Assembly: GCF_019175385.1 (NCBI RefSeq)
Contig: NC_083341.1
Location: 19,104,203 to 19,168,202 of the forward strand
Reading direction: 5' to 3'
DNA length: 64,000 nucleotides
DNA from: Lycium barbarum
Taxonomy: Eukaryota > Streptophyta > Magnoliopsida > Solanales > Solanaceae
Each line of letters begins with the position of its first letter. The first letter of the stretch is position 1. This document shows, piece by piece, positions 52,201-64,000 of this stretch. The position numbers were made by a program, and so were the translations under genes. The notes beneath the pieces are model-generated. The model did no database searches and was not told the DNA's origin. It saw only the letters and a program-made list of their open reading frames with translations.

Positions 52201-53283
52201 CATGAACTATACATTCAAATCATCATGCAACACAAGAACAATAAACATTCTTACCTTACAACTTGTTCTTCACTTTGGCCGAATCTTCAACCCTATTGAG
52301 GTGCTACACCTCCTTGTTTATTTCTAACAACTACTACACGTTCTTGTACACTAGATGAGGAGTTGATTTGAGGAAGAAAACTGATTTTTTTTTTTTGGTG
52401 GTGGAGCTTCCATGACCGTGGCTCTCTTTCTCTAGTTGGAGAAGATGAGAGCTTCTCTCTCTTGTTCAATTTGTGGCATTGGGAAAAATGAGTTGGCATG
52501 CAACTTTTGGTCAACAAAGTTGGATATTTTTCTGCCCAAGGGGTCTTGCACGTTCCCCCAACTGAGCATGGGCAAAAATCTGATTTTTGCCATGTGTTTG
52601 TGGGGCCCACACGGCCACAATTGAAAAATTGTGAACATTTAAGTCTTAATCCCCGCTCATCCAACTTGCATCGTCCATATCTCATTACCCCGATATCGTT
52701 TCGACAAGCGGTTTGTTTCATTGAAAACTAGACTCGATGAACTTCGTTTTAGGCTTTTGAAACACCTTAAAACTCCTCATATACTAGGAGATATGCCTCC
52801 TACAATATAGACTAAAATCGGGTCCGAGATTTTATTGAAGTTGTTCCGATTCATTTCGTTTAACTTCTAATCCTCTTCCAACCTCATGTAACCTCTTATG
52901 CATACATATACACACTTGTATACATCAATAAATATCCATATACACATCTCGAAAGGTCCAGAGAATCACAATAACTTTAAACATAATTAGAGAACTCACA
53001 CAACTTCGACGAAACTCCAATCGCAAAAGTATGTTCATATATTTTGTCCATCTTCTATATCATTACTAATAATCTCAAATACTTTAAAAGGTCACTCGCA
53101 TTACCTCATATACATACTCATAACGCGATTTCAAATCCTTTAGGTTACCATGTCACCTCGAGATACTTAAGACAACCATATATATAACGATATTCTTACT
53201 AACTCGATTAACTTTCCTTGAACCTTCTTAACTCATTCTTTCTTGTTTTAACACAGTAGCACGGATTATTATGGAGTGTAACA
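49298..53283 (-). mobile_element. Solo LTR, 4.0 kb
   Basis: Starts TGTCACGACCCAACCCCG, ends GGAGTGTAACA, and is flanked by exact GATAT duplications (49293-49297 and 53284-53288). It shares its first 35 bp, the block near 49842-49915 and the block near 52700-52860 with the LTR at 60293, so both belong to one subfamily. The minus-strand leader has a donor-like site GTAAGGTAAGAATG near 52250. The plus strand between about 50800 and 52300 is strikingly G-poor (T/G-rich in transcript sense). No internal domain or partner LTR. Confidence 0.85.
50084..50418 (-). repeat. Minisatellite within solo LTR (CGTGTCCCGGCCCT units)
   Basis: ACGTGTCCCGGCCCTNNNNT followed by RAGGGACTCGGTAAT recurs about five times (near 50086, 50150, 50262, 50330 and 50393). 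The inner part can pair with itself. Single related units occur in the 60293 LTR (near 61013 and 61255), showing expansion in this copy. Confidence 0.75.
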
Positions 53284-53483
53284 GATATATACACAACATT
53301 ATAGTTTTTTGTTTTCCGCCTGGTGTACGTTACTCGTTTTTGGGCTCGATTAATTTAGATTTGCGCCACAAAATCTCACTTTGGGAGTAAGCTTTAACTA
53401 TCAAAGACGACTTTATTCCCATAACTTGAACTCAAAATTTGTGGTTAAGAATATATAAATACTCACCACAACCTTTGGGTATA

Positions 53484-53735
53484 GGGGCGGACTTAGGAGG
53501 GTGGGAGGGTGCTCACCCGAACACCCTTGGCAAAATTACATGGTATATGTAGGGTAGATTTTTTGTGTTTATGTAGATATGTAAGTTTTGAATACCTTAA
53601 ATAAATGCAAAATGTTAGTTCAAGCGGTCCGGGATGTTCAAAATTCTCTCCAATGTCCAAGGTTTGATTTTCAGTGACAACATTATTTTTTATTTTAGCT
53701 TTTGTCATTTTTTCGATCCTGAATCCGCCGCTGTT
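53484..53735. repeat. Dispersed repeat with GGGGCGGA / TCCGCCGC ends
   Basis: Left part TAGGGGCGGACTTAGGAGGG and right part GATCCTGAATCCGCCGCTG are roughly inverted and typical of a common nightshade non-coding repeat. Ends and duplications are imprecise. Confidence 0.4.
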
Positions 53736-54065
53736 TGGGTATATAAATAACATTTTTGATGTTGCAGAACATTGGCTATTTGAAACAGCAAGAAAGGGGA
53801 CAAAGGAGGGTCAAACAGGGGTGTAAGAAACTGTGGGTCTGTGACTACCTTTGAGTGTCAGCAGTGTGCACATTTCAAAGGGAGGTTTTGTGCTTTGGCT
53901 TTTTCAGTTGGAAAGTAGTTGGTGGGTTCCCATTTGTGTTGGCTTTTAGTGCAATGGCATTTCTTCATTATTCACTCTCGTGACCCTTACCGCACTATTG
54001 CCGACCCACTTCACGGGCCTTCCATTTAGGCCTTGCTATATCACATTATCTTTTTTTTTTTGTGG

Positions 54066-54200
54066 GGTCATTAGCACAAATGCCCTTATTTTGGGCTGGT
54101 CTTTAATTTTTGTCCCTTCTATCTTATTGTTTTAATTTTTATCCTTCAACACTTCAAGTTAATAATAAATGGACGGAATTACCCCTCCCATCTGACATAG
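54066..54200. mobile_element. Single MULE terminal repeat, related to 5642-7542
   Basis: GCACAAATGCCCTTATTTTG followed by GGCTGGTCTTTAATTTTTGT matches the left terminal repeat of the MULE at 5642. No matching inverted end was found up to 55400, so this is a fragment. Confidence 0.6.
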
Positions 54201-55432
54201 CTAAGGTTTCTTGTCCAACTCATCTTCTTCCCCAACTTCATCCTTCTTTCCTCCTTCAGAGTTTAAACCTAGGAGCTCCAAGTATCAATAATAGTGAATT
54301 TCAAATTTCGCCATCAACTTCTCTATAGCGGTTTGAAGCTTCCATTAGCATTGTCGAAACAATTTTTTCTTTAGTAACTACCCAATCAATTAGGCAACCT
54401 CACTTACATATCTAAAAATACAATAAGAAAATGGAGAAAATCGAAAAAAATGGTATCATTAAAGCTATAGAAGTGATAGATCCAATTCGAATATTTGTAC
54501 AAATGGCCCAATTTATCCTACAGCTGATTAGAAAAAAAAATTCAACCTGGTCGGGATCTTTTTTTTTTTTTTAGAGAATTGACACTTGAAGCGACATTAG
54601 TTAATTTCTTTTTTCTTTTGTTAAAAGAAGCAGCATGATTTGATGTGAGAGAAATGGAGTATATTGGTTTCTAATGATCGTTCGACACGTCAAAAAGATG
54701 AAAAATCCAAAACGATGTTGTCACACCACATCCATTACCTAACTATTTCTTTAATAGGAGACTGGAAATCATGCATTCTTCCTTATCCAAAATCTTCAAT
54801 AACGGACCAAAGATGAAGGTAGCACCGTAGAACATAAACTTAATAAAAATATTACAAACCAGGAACCAATGATTCCATCTACCAAAATTCACACCCACCG
54901 ATCTTAGCCCGATCGTCCTCCTCATTGAAAGATCCAGCTGAAATTCCTTCGCAATAGCAGTACAAGCTCGATTTCAGCTAAAAGCAGGCTGATTTCAGTT
55001 ATGATGTTCATCGATATCTGAGTTTAGCATTTGGAGAAGATTTCTCACCAACCTCTGAGATATGCTTCGTCTCTGTCTCTGATGCATTAACAGATTTTGT
55101 GCTATCTGCTATTTGAGATTTGGAAAGCTGGAATTCAGATCCTTAAGGTCTTGGAAAAGAAGTCTGTTCATGAAGTTGAAAATTCAAAGCAAAATGGATT
55201 ACTAAAAATTCAAACTGTCCGAAAAAGCAGATCTGAAGGTTCACCTACCTTCTTTCTTTTAGATTATTTGCAAATTTATCAGATCTGACTCTTTCTCTGT
55301 TTAGTGGTACAATTCTTTAGCTACTTCTCTTGTGCAATCAATTTTTATTTTTAGATTTACTCAAGATCTGAATCAATTTTACCCTTAAAGATTGGTACTT
55401 TGCATCACTTTCCGTCTTCAATTGTGGAATAA
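54201..55432. other. Non-coding region upstream of LINE ORF1
   Basis: The right part (from about 54950) is likely the LINE 5' UTR, judging by position. The boundary of the LINE could not be fixed. No other feature seen. Confidence 0.4.
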
Positions 55433-57559
55433 GTGATGGCCGGTGGCCAGTCCACAATGGAGGCTGGCCAACCCTCACTAAATACGACTATTCCAAAAAC
55501 CAATCCTAATCCATTACAATATTCAGATCTGTTCAAACCAAAAACCTTGAATGATACATTACATAGTCAGATCCAATCACTGCCCCAAATTCCAATGAAA
55601 CCAGTAACTTACCTACATGGGGTGCCATACATTAAATACACTGAAGTAGAAGTTGATCAGATGAATATCATTGAAAATCTTCAGTATGCTGTGGTAGGAA
55701 AGTTCTCATATGGCCAACCAGATATTGAACAACTTCGTCTCATAATCCCTACACAATGTGGAATAAAAGGTGAGTGTAGAACAGGTTTTCTAAGAAACCG
55801 CCATGTGCTTATCAGATTAAGTCTTTTTGAAGACTTTGTGAATTTCACATCAAAGCCTGTATACTACATTCAAGATAGAGAGGGATACTCGTACCAAATG
55901 AGAACACTGATCTATGATTCGAATTTCAAGGTTGATGAAGAAACATCAAAGACAATGGCATGGATTTCCTTCCCAAAGTTATTGCCTACATACTTTGTGA
56001 AGGAAACTCTTTTTTCAATTGCATCTGCAGTGGGTATTCCTATACAATTGGATATGGCTACGATTAACAAGACTAGACCTAGTTGTGCTAGGGTCAAGGT
56101 TTTAGTAGATCTGGTAGCGGATTTACCCAAAACGGTGAGGATGGATATTGAAAATGAAAAAACAGGAGCAATAATGACCGTTAATGTTCAGATTCATTAT
56201 GATTACCTCCCTAAGTATAGCAAGGAATGTAAATTACAGGGACATGATGAATATGATTGTAGAATTATAAATCCAGAGCGTGTTCAGTATGACAATGAAA
56301 GGGAGGAAATGCCAAAGGAGAATGGCAAGACAAAACCTCATAAAAGCTCTGATGAAGTGCACAATAGTAAGGAAAGCAATAAAGATCTCCAAGAGGATAA
56401 AGAAATTGAAGCAAAAAAGGCCAAGAGATTACAAGCAGAGGAACAACATAATAAAAAGCAGACTAATGACAAAGGCAAACAAAAGCAAGAGGATGGAAAC
56501 CAACAAGGATATGAAGGGAAAAAGAATTATGGAAAATACAATTATAGAGGATACAATAATTTATACAATTATTCTGCTAGAGTGTTGGCAGGTGGAAGAG
56601 TGTTAGGAAATTCGGGAAATTGGAATCCCATCAAAGACAACAGAAACTTCAATGCTGAGAAGGGAAGTGCAAATCATAGCAAACAGAAAGAGACAACGGT
56701 CACTGCTACATGCAACAAATTTAACACTTTGGTGGACTTGGAGGAGGAACAAGAAAAACAAAATGAAACACAAGAAGGAAACACACATAGTAGTAATCCT
56801 GTTAAAGAGACAGCTAGGCCATGGGTGGATGCTGCCTTTGGGAAACAAACAGAAAATAACAAAGTTATGAAAGAGCAGGGAAAGATAGATAGCAGACAAG
56901 AGCAAGATAATAAGAATGAGAAAGGGGTAGGGGATAATCAGTCAGAGGAGATAGCCATACAAGATTCAGAAAGAACAATTACAGATATCGTGGAAAATGA
57001 TAACAAAAAAGAAGATGATAACAAACAGATTACTGAAGGCCAAGACGTACTTCAACCCATAGAAGTACATGACAGTGTTAATTCAAGCTCATATCAGCAA
57101 GTGGAATCAGCTAGACAACAAGTGGATCAAATGAAGGACTTACCGGAAGAGCCTCCTCATACAAACAATATGGGTGAAGGAGATACAACATCATCTGCAA
57201 ATAAGGAACAAAATAATGAAAGGGAAACACAAGCAAGGGATCAGAGAGATCAAAACAACAGAGATACAACCATAGAAATGCAGGCAATTTCAGGAAATCA
57301 TAAGTATCAACTGGTAGCCAAAGATCATGAAAACACAACACAAGAAGAAGTGAATCAGAATAAAATAGATATTGGAGAGGAGGAAGCAGGTGAAACTATT
57401 AGTTCTGATTTAATGGATGGCAACAATAAAGGAGATATTTCCCTTAAACACTTGACAAAAACTAAAAAAGGTCACAAGCCAAGAGATAAAAGTGTTCCTC
57501 CCAAGACAGTGGGAGGAGTACAAACAAGGATGGCATGTTCTAAAGGAGTTTCTCAATGA
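55433..57559 (+). CDS. LINE ORF1 protein (DUF4283 / zinc-knuckle type), 708 aa
   Basis: RNA-binding ORF1 of a plant L1-like retrotransposon, which packages its own RNA. Residues about 75-225 resemble the DUF4283 domain (for example [15 protein letters not shown]). A knuckle-like segment [14 protein letters not shown] at about 262-275 has Ser where the first Cys of C-x2-C-x4-H-x4-C is expected. The remainder to residue 690 is a low-complexity, charged Gln/Asn/Glu/Lys-rich tail. The frame is uninterrupted, suggesting recent insertion. The stop overlaps the start of the next ORF as ATGA (57556-57559). Confidence 0.8.
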   Translation: MMAGGQSTMEAGQPSLNTTIPKTNPNPLQYSDLFKPKTLNDTLHSQIQSLPQIPMKPVTYLHGVPYIKYTEVEVDQMNIIENLQYAVVGKFSYGQPDIEQLRLIIPTQCGIKGECRTGFLRNRHVLIRLSLFEDFVNFTSKPVYYIQDREGYSYQMRTLIYDSNFKVDEETSKTMAWISFPKLLPTYFVKETLFSIASAVGIPIQLDMATINKTRPSCARVKVLVDLVADLPKTVRMDIENEKTGAIMTVNVQIHYDYLPKYSKECKLQGHDEYDCRIINPERVQYDNEREEMPKENGKTKPHKSSDEVHNSKESNKDLQEDKEIEAKKAKRLQAEEQHNKKQTNDKGKQKQEDGNQQGYEGKKNYGKYNYRGYNNLYNYSARVLAGGRVLGNSGNWNPIKDNRNFNAEKGSANHSKQKETTVTATCNKFNTLVDLEEEQEKQNETQEGNTHSSNPVKETARPWVDAAFGKQTENNKVMKEQGKIDSRQEQDNKNEKGVGDNQSEEIAIQDSERTITDIVENDNKKEDDNKQITEGQDVLQPIEVHDSVNSSSYQQVESARQQVDQMKDLPEEPPHTNNMGEGDTTSSANKEQNNERETQARDQRDQNNRDTTIEMQAISGNHKYQLVAKDHENTTQEEVNQNKIDIGEEEAGETISSDLMDGNNKGDISLKHLTKTKKGHKPRDKSVPPKTVGGVQTRMACSKGVSQ

Positions 57560-60500
57560 ATAGCTCATTAATATGGAATATAAGGTCTGTAAACACTCAA
57601 CAGGCCTTTGAGAGGGTAGTACTATTGCATAGACAGAAACATTTTAATTATGTTGCCTTACTAGAGCCTTTCCAGCATGTTAGACATATTGACATGTACA
57701 AATTGTGGTTAAATATGGGGACATCATGGCATAATGTGAATGGGAAGATTTGGCTTTTGTGGATGCAGAAATTCAAGTAGAAATAATGAGAGATACAGAA
57801 CAACTGTTATCCTGTAGATTCACTCATTTGGGTGATGGGCAAGAGTTGGTGCTTACAGTTGTTTATGCGAGTACTGATAGAAGTGGGAGAATAACTCTAT
57901 GGGAGGATCTATATGACATGTCTTCACACATCACCATCCCATGGCTTGTGGGTGGGGATTTTAATGTCATTACAGATGACATTGAGAAATTTGGGGGTCT
58001 TCTTGTACAGTTTGCACAAACAGAGGATTTTAGACAATGTATAGACATTTTTTTACTGATGGATCTTGGTTTTACTAGAAGTATGTTCACACGGTGGAAT
58101 GGGAGATCGGATGAGGCTTGTATATTTAAAAGACTGGACAGATGTTTGGGAAATCAGGCTCTGCAGAATTGTTTTCCTAATTTGGAGGTAGAGCATCTCA
58201 TTAAACAAGGTTCTGACCACTCCCCCTTGCTGGTAAATATGAGAGCAGATAGTAGACCAATTAGGAAATCTTTCAGGTTTCTTAATTTTTGGGTGGAGCA
58301 TGAATCTTTTCTAGATGTAATCAAAGAAAATTGGGTGGAATCTTATGGCCCAGACCCCTTCTTTAACTTCCATAATAAGTTAAAAAAGGTGGGAAGAGCT
58401 CTCTCTAAGTGGAGTAGGGACACTTATGGTGATATCTTCAAGCAAATTGCAACTCTGGAGAAAGTGGTGCAGGTGCATGAGCAAGAATTTGAACAGAATC
58501 CTACAGGGCTTAACAGGGAAAGGCTACAAAGGGTACAAGCTGATCTGATAAGGTTTTATGCTATTGAAGAAAAATTTTGGAGACAAAAAGCAGGGATGCT
58601 GTGGTTTCAGGATGGAGATAGGAACACAAAATTCTTTCATGCTCATGTCAATGGAAAGAGAAGAAAGCTACAATTACAGAGAATTCAAGATCATACAGGT
58701 ACATGGCTGGACACTGAAGAGGAGATTGCACAGGAAGCAATCAGATTTTTCTCAGACCAATTCAAAGAGGAAAATATCCCTACAGATTTCTCTATGCTTG
58801 ATAAGATTCCTAAAATGGTTACAGAAGAACAAAATCAACAACTCTATGAAATGCCAGATGAAGCAGAGGTGAAAAGAGCAGTTTTTGGTTTAAATGGAGA
58901 CAGTGCAGGGGGTCCTGATGGTTTCACAGGAAGATTTTTCCAAGCTTGTTGGGAAATTATTGCAAATGACTTGGTGACCATGGTGAGATCATTCTTCTGT
59001 GGGCATGAACTCCCAAGGTATGTAACTTGTACCAATTTGGTTTTGATACCAAAGAAGAAAGAAATTAATACATTTTCTGATATGAGGCCAATCAGCTTGA
59101 GTAACATCACTAGCAAAGTTATTTCAAGAATCATTCATGAAAGACTGATATATCAGCTACCTGAGATCATTTCACCTCAGCAATCAGGATTTGTTAAAGG
59201 CAGGAGTATTGTAGAAAACATTCTGTTGGCTCAGGAAATTGTACATGATATTAGGATTAGAGGAAAGCCTGCAAATGTTGTCATTAAGCTTGACATGGAA
59301 AAGGCTTATGACAGAGTATCATGGTTATTTCTAACTAAAGTCCTGAGGAGAATGGGGTTTGGTGAATTTACTATTGATATGGTGTTTAGAGTTATCTCAA
59401 ATAATTGGTATTCCATTCTGATTAATGGGCAACCTCATGGATTCTTCAAATCATCTAGAGGAGTAAAGCAAGGAGATCCACTGTCCCCTACTTTATTCAT
59501 TTTGGCTGCAGAATGTTTGTCTAGGGCTCTCAATACACTGCATACTGAGGATGAGTACAAGGAATATGGGATTCCAAAATGGAGTCCATATGTCAATCAT
59601 TTGGCATATGCAGATGATACTATCATTTTCACCTCTGCTAATGAACAGTCTATGAGATTAGTGATGAAGACTTTGAGTAATTATGAGAAGGTGAGTGGTC
59701 AGAAGATCAACAAGCAGAAAAGTGCTGTTTATATGCATCATTTGACATCTCATAACATTAAGGAGCTGGTATTTTCTGTCACCCAGATTCCTAAAAAGGA
59801 TTTTCCATTCACATATTTGGGTGTACCAATCTACTATGGGAGAAGAAGGAACATTCACTACAAGGAGATAATAGAAAAGATTCAGAATAGACTGAGTTCA
59901 TGGACTGGTAAGCTGTTATCTATTGGAGGAAGGACAACACTGATTAAACATGTTTTACAGAGCATGCCTATACACCTACTATCCGCTTGTGACCCTCCTA
60001 GTGCTATACTTGCTCAGATTCATAGATTGTTTGCTAAGTTCTTTTGGAGCAACTCTGTGGGAAATTCAAGTAAGCACTGGGCAACTTGGACAACCTTATG
60101 TCACCCACAAGAAGAAGGTGGCATGGGGTTTAGAAGCCTACAAGATATATCTAAAGCCCTCTTTGCTAAACTGTGGTGGAACATGAGAACCAAACAATCC
60201 TTATGGAGAACTTTCATGAGTAATAAGTACTTAAGGAAGTTTCATGCTGTGATAGCCCCTAGCGGATCAGGTACTTATGTGTGGAAGAAGATTGTCACGA
60301 CCCAACCCCGTAGGCCGTGACTAGTGTCCGTGCTGGACACCCAAACGTACCCAATAATCCAAACCAGCAGACTAGCAGATTATATAAATATAAAAGTCAG
60401 TCGACATTACTAGTGTCATAGAGGAACATATATAACACATGGAAGCCGATAAGGCTATCACAAATCATAGCAACCCAAAACATATACAGAACCCACATGT

Positions 60501-63500
60501 ATGTCTACGGACCTCTACAGAACATAACAGAAACATAAGACAGGACAGGGCCCCGTCGTACCCCTGAATAGCGTACATATATCCAACAGCAGCAGACTGT
60601 ACCAGAGTATAGGCTCTGGACAAAAGAGCGCTCCAGAATAGCAGAATAGGTGTCCTAGGCAGGTGGGTCAGCAAATCTGTAGTCTGTACCTGCGCGGCAT
60701 GAAAACGCAGCCCCCGAAGAAAGGGGGTCAGTACGAAATATGTACTGAGTATGTAAAGCATGAAACGTAGTAACAAAGTCATAATCGGAACAGGAGGTAC
60801 AGAAAAATGAACGGAATATCCAGATTAGCAAAATGCTGATCATAAAGCATAAATAGTACTTACAGGAAACGTATGTCATACATGGTCCCATTACGGAACA
60901 AAATCATAACCGGAACAGAACGTACAGAAATGTGAGTGAGATGTCCAGAGTATCAAATGCATATTTTCAAAACATGAAGAGTATGTACAGAAACATATGC
61001 CATATCATATCCGGCCCCTGCCAAGGGACTCGGCAGACAGAACGTGGTCACCCCCCGACACTGGTGCCACAACACATAAGGATCAGAAAAGGGGAATAAC
61101 CCCGTAACATAGCATATCATATCAGATGGCCATATCAGATCATATCAGAACAAGCGTACATGGCACAACATACTCCACAAACCCATGTACGCGTATACCT
61201 GCCCCCTCACATCGAGGCACGGCGAACAATGCAAAGGATCACGCTTGACAACATATCCTGGCCCGGGCTCAGTGGGGGAAACATTGAGGCATCCACGAAC
61301 GGAGTAGTGAGAAACTAAATGCACTAAAAATACCATATATATATTTCCAGAGACTCAATGAGGCATATCGAATGTCAAATCAAATCAATGAAATCGGACG
61401 GAAACATAGTAAGTAAATTTAGATGTCATAACGGGTTACGGAGGCATAATCTATCCGAGATCGTTTTCAAGATTCAAAACAATTTATAAGACCTAATGAA
61501 ATATTTAAAATAGTTTTTATTTAGTAGATAAAGGAGTAGTTAGAGTATCTCTAACGAAAACGCTCGAAGACAAGTCATAGACACATAAAGGGTAAAATTG
61601 GAAATAGTGGGCCCACCTCGGAACCAATGAAGCGGTGGGCTCAAATTACGTATTTTTAAGCTTATGGGGTCACCTACAAAGGTTCTAGGACATTCCATAA
61701 CTTCCTAAGCAATTTGGGAAAAAATTTTCATAATTTTTCATCAAAGCATACTTAAGGAATTCAATTCTATTGAATGAAAAAGCGACGATTTCAAACGCGG
61801 ATTCCGATGGACAGAATATTCCCCGAGGCGTAAATCCAAGCCTAGTACATCTAGGACATGCCAAGAGAAGAATCGGGATAACTTTACATACCTTTCTTGC
61901 CCTTTACGCTTGCCAAAACTCAAATCCCGTTTCGTCCAAAACCTACAAATGGTCACATTTACCAATTTACTATTCATAAGACTTAAAATTTCAACCTTAA
62001 CCAATTCTTGTCTATAAAAATTTGAGCAGCATCTCCCCTATATATATATCATCCCCGAGGTTAAAACTCGGCTAAAACAACAACAACCATACCAACAACA
62101 ATATATACAACATCAATAATCGACTAGGAACGCATTCTAGCGTAAATAGTCTTATTTTCCAAATAATGCGACAATTCCAAATCCAACTTTGCACTTACAA
62201 CCCGATATCAATATTTTCATATTCACATACTAATACAAGACCATTCAAACATAAACCAAAAGTATTCCAAGCTATATATTCAATATTCAACAATTCCATC
62301 AACTTCCATATTCAATCCAAAATTCTTATATATGCAACAAAACCATTCCAACACATTTTCTACTTACTAATTCATCTCCAACAACAATCTACCACACGGC
62401 CAACATGGCTTCTTTCCAATTTCATCCAATTTTCATTCAACTTCCATTTCCAATACAAATTCCACAATAACCACAACTAGTATACAACTTAAAATTCAAC
62501 TCATATATGTATACAACATATATACACCCATGGCTACATATATAATATATATACATACCCACTTTGCAAACTTCCATATTTCCATAAATTCTACTCATTT
62601 CTACATACTACAACACAAACAAACCTTCATAACATAAGAAAAAGGAATTGATTCTTACCTTGTTTTTATGAAAGTAGCAAATTCTTCAACATCTTATTGT
62701 TCCCATGCTCCTCTAACTCCAAACAAAATTATATTCGTGATTATGCGTTGCCCGGACTTCGATTAGTACTTCGTAGCTTGAAATTTCACTCACAATCCTC
62801 ACTTTTATGTGAGATTTAGGCCCCTTTTTGTTGCTGAATTTTCTGGAAAATTTGAGAAGTTTTTAGATGATAAAAATGGGGGTTTGCCCCTTTTTATAAG
62901 GGCTGAAACGGCGTCACTGTAGCTACAGTACTGTAGCAGTGCTGTAGCGTACTGTAGCAGTGCTGTTTCTGCGCGACAGTTCAGTTTGTAGCGTCTATAA
63001 TTCTCTACTCCGACGTCCTATCGATGAGTGGTTTGTTGAATCATAAACTAGACTTGACGAACTTCATTTTAGGCTTTTGAAACGCCTTAAAACTCCAAAT
63101 ATGCATAGAGATATACCCCTCCAAAGTTGACTAAAAATCTGTCCAGCATTTCTCAAATTTTCGTCGAACTTATTTTCTTCAACTTGCTCGATCTCGAAAT
63201 ATTCCGAAACCCTCCATACATGATATTTATCACTTATTATACATGATAATGACCATATTCTTGTGTTTTAAAATACTCTTTCCCGATTACGACTTACAAG
63301 ATCATAATCATCCATTATTTAAACAATATACTTAATAATGCCTCATTCCTCATACTCCAAAGTTGTTTTACCTAGTCGTAACTCGACATTCTTACATTCA
63401 AATTTAACAGTGTTTCTTCGAAGTACGGGGTGTAACAAAGATGATTAAATACCGAGATGAGATGGAACATGAGATATGGTGGAAGCTTCAACAAGGTAAT

Positions 63501-64000
63501 TCTTATTTTTGGTTTGATAATTGGACAGGACTGGGAGCCCTATACCATATTACTCCACCAGATTTTGAGTGTGATCCCACAATCATCCTTGTAAAAGAAA
63601 CTGCAGAAGTGGGACAATGGGATGAACAGTTGCTAAGAAGAATCCTTCCCGAGGATCTAGCAGACCATATTGTGCAGCACATTAATCCACCAAATGAAAA
63701 TGGCCAAGCAGATAAGGCTTTCTGGAAATTAGATTCGAGGGGGAAATTCACAGTTGGGTCTGCATTTCAATTGCTCAGACAAAGAAAAGACCCCAGTAAT
63801 TTGTATAAGCAGATGTGGATCAAAGGACTACCAATAAAGATATCTTTTTTTATGTGGAGATTTTGGAAGTTCAAGCTACCATTGGATGATAAGTTGAAGA
63901 AATGAGGACACCAATTCCCTTCCAGATGCTATTGTTGTCAACATCCAAAAGTGGAAGATACCTTCCATGTCTTTTTACACTCACCAACAGCTCAAGCCAT
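57556..64000 (+). pseudogene. LINE ORF2 (endonuclease-RT-zf), interrupted by a solo LTR and running off the window
   Basis: Starts at ATG 57556 overlapping the ORF1 stop. One frameshift near 57750 separates the first 65 codons from the main frame. Endonuclease-like VGGDFNVITDD is at about 57952-57984. RT blocks include NGDSAGGPDGFTGRFF, DMRPISLSNITSKVISRII, GVKQGDPLSPTLFIL and YADDTIIF (catalytic YADD near 59607). The frame is cut at 60292 by the LTR 60293-63437. Beyond it the frame resumes at 63443 with WWKLQQGNSYFWFDNW and a zf-RVT segment (ISFFMWRFWKFKLP), with a stop at 63903 and sequence continuing past 64000. The 3' end is not in the window. Confidence 0.85.
60293..63437 (-). mobile_element. 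Solo LTR, 3.1 kb, inserted in LINE ORF2
   Basis: TGTCACGACCC...GGGGTGTAACA with exact 5-bp duplications AAGAT (60288-60292 and 63438-63442). Removing the LTR and one AAGAT joins the LINE frame without a shift. On the minus strand a TATAAAAA box lies at 62891-62898, and the donor-like CAAGGTAAGAATC is near 62655. The conserved block near 60686-60770 matches the 49298 copy (CGAAGAAAGGGGGTCAGTAC). Confidence 0.88.

Noticed and set aside
52293..52721. 142-aa minus-strand open frame
   Set aside because: Located in the transcribed leader region of the 49298 LTR and interrupted in its sister copy; no domain seen.

Overview
The window looks like a nuclear genomic segment from a plant of the nightshade family (Solanaceae). 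Genes have many GT-AG introns. Dispersed repeats include a TS-type SINE 3' end with a (GTT)n tail. There is an integrated pararetrovirus of the kind found in tobacco and tomato relatives. Species cannot be named from the sequence alone. Most of the DNA is transposable-element material, with three host genes embedded in it.

Layout. 1-2347: T-rich, imperfect tandem array with Helitron-like ends. 2348-7604: Tourist-like and Stowaway-like MITEs, a 2.1-kb solo LTR (3177-5324) and a MULE nested inside a Tourist-like element. 7794-18151: a hAT transposon bounded by an exact 8-bp target duplication, carrying a decayed transposase and a nearly genome-length endogenous pararetrovirus (10174-17803). In that provirus the movement/coat half is inverted relative to the polymerase/ORF4 half, and the junction lies at the tRNA-Met primer site. 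18880-23839: degenerate Ty1-copia fragment, SINE and a second solo LTR.

24422-37676 (+) is a complete 14-exon gene for the ER/prenyl-protein metalloprotease STE24/FACE1 (424 aa deduced). Its introns have been colonised by SINEs, a hAT MITE and a 2.4-kb LINE. 39878-45075 (+) is a complete 6-exon group-B (MPK4-like) MAP kinase of 373 aa whose activation loop reads MEY instead of TEY. 46170-47850 (-) is a GH28 polygalacturonase-like gene lacking its 5' exon(s). One of its exons is interrupted by a 319-bp hAT MITE that, through its target duplication, supplies an apparently perfect intron.

49298-64000: a third solo LTR (4.0 kb), a MULE end, and a LINE (ORF1 plus ORF2, running off the window) split by a fourth solo LTR (60293-63437) with an exact 5-bp target duplication.

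The host genes do not form a pathway together; they are independent neighbours. The main interest is structural: datable nesting of elements, the transposon that can act as an intron, the provirus-in-transposon arrangement and the variant MAP kinase. Exon structures were assembled by reading splice sites and conserved protein sequence by eye; no database search or transcript evidence was available.
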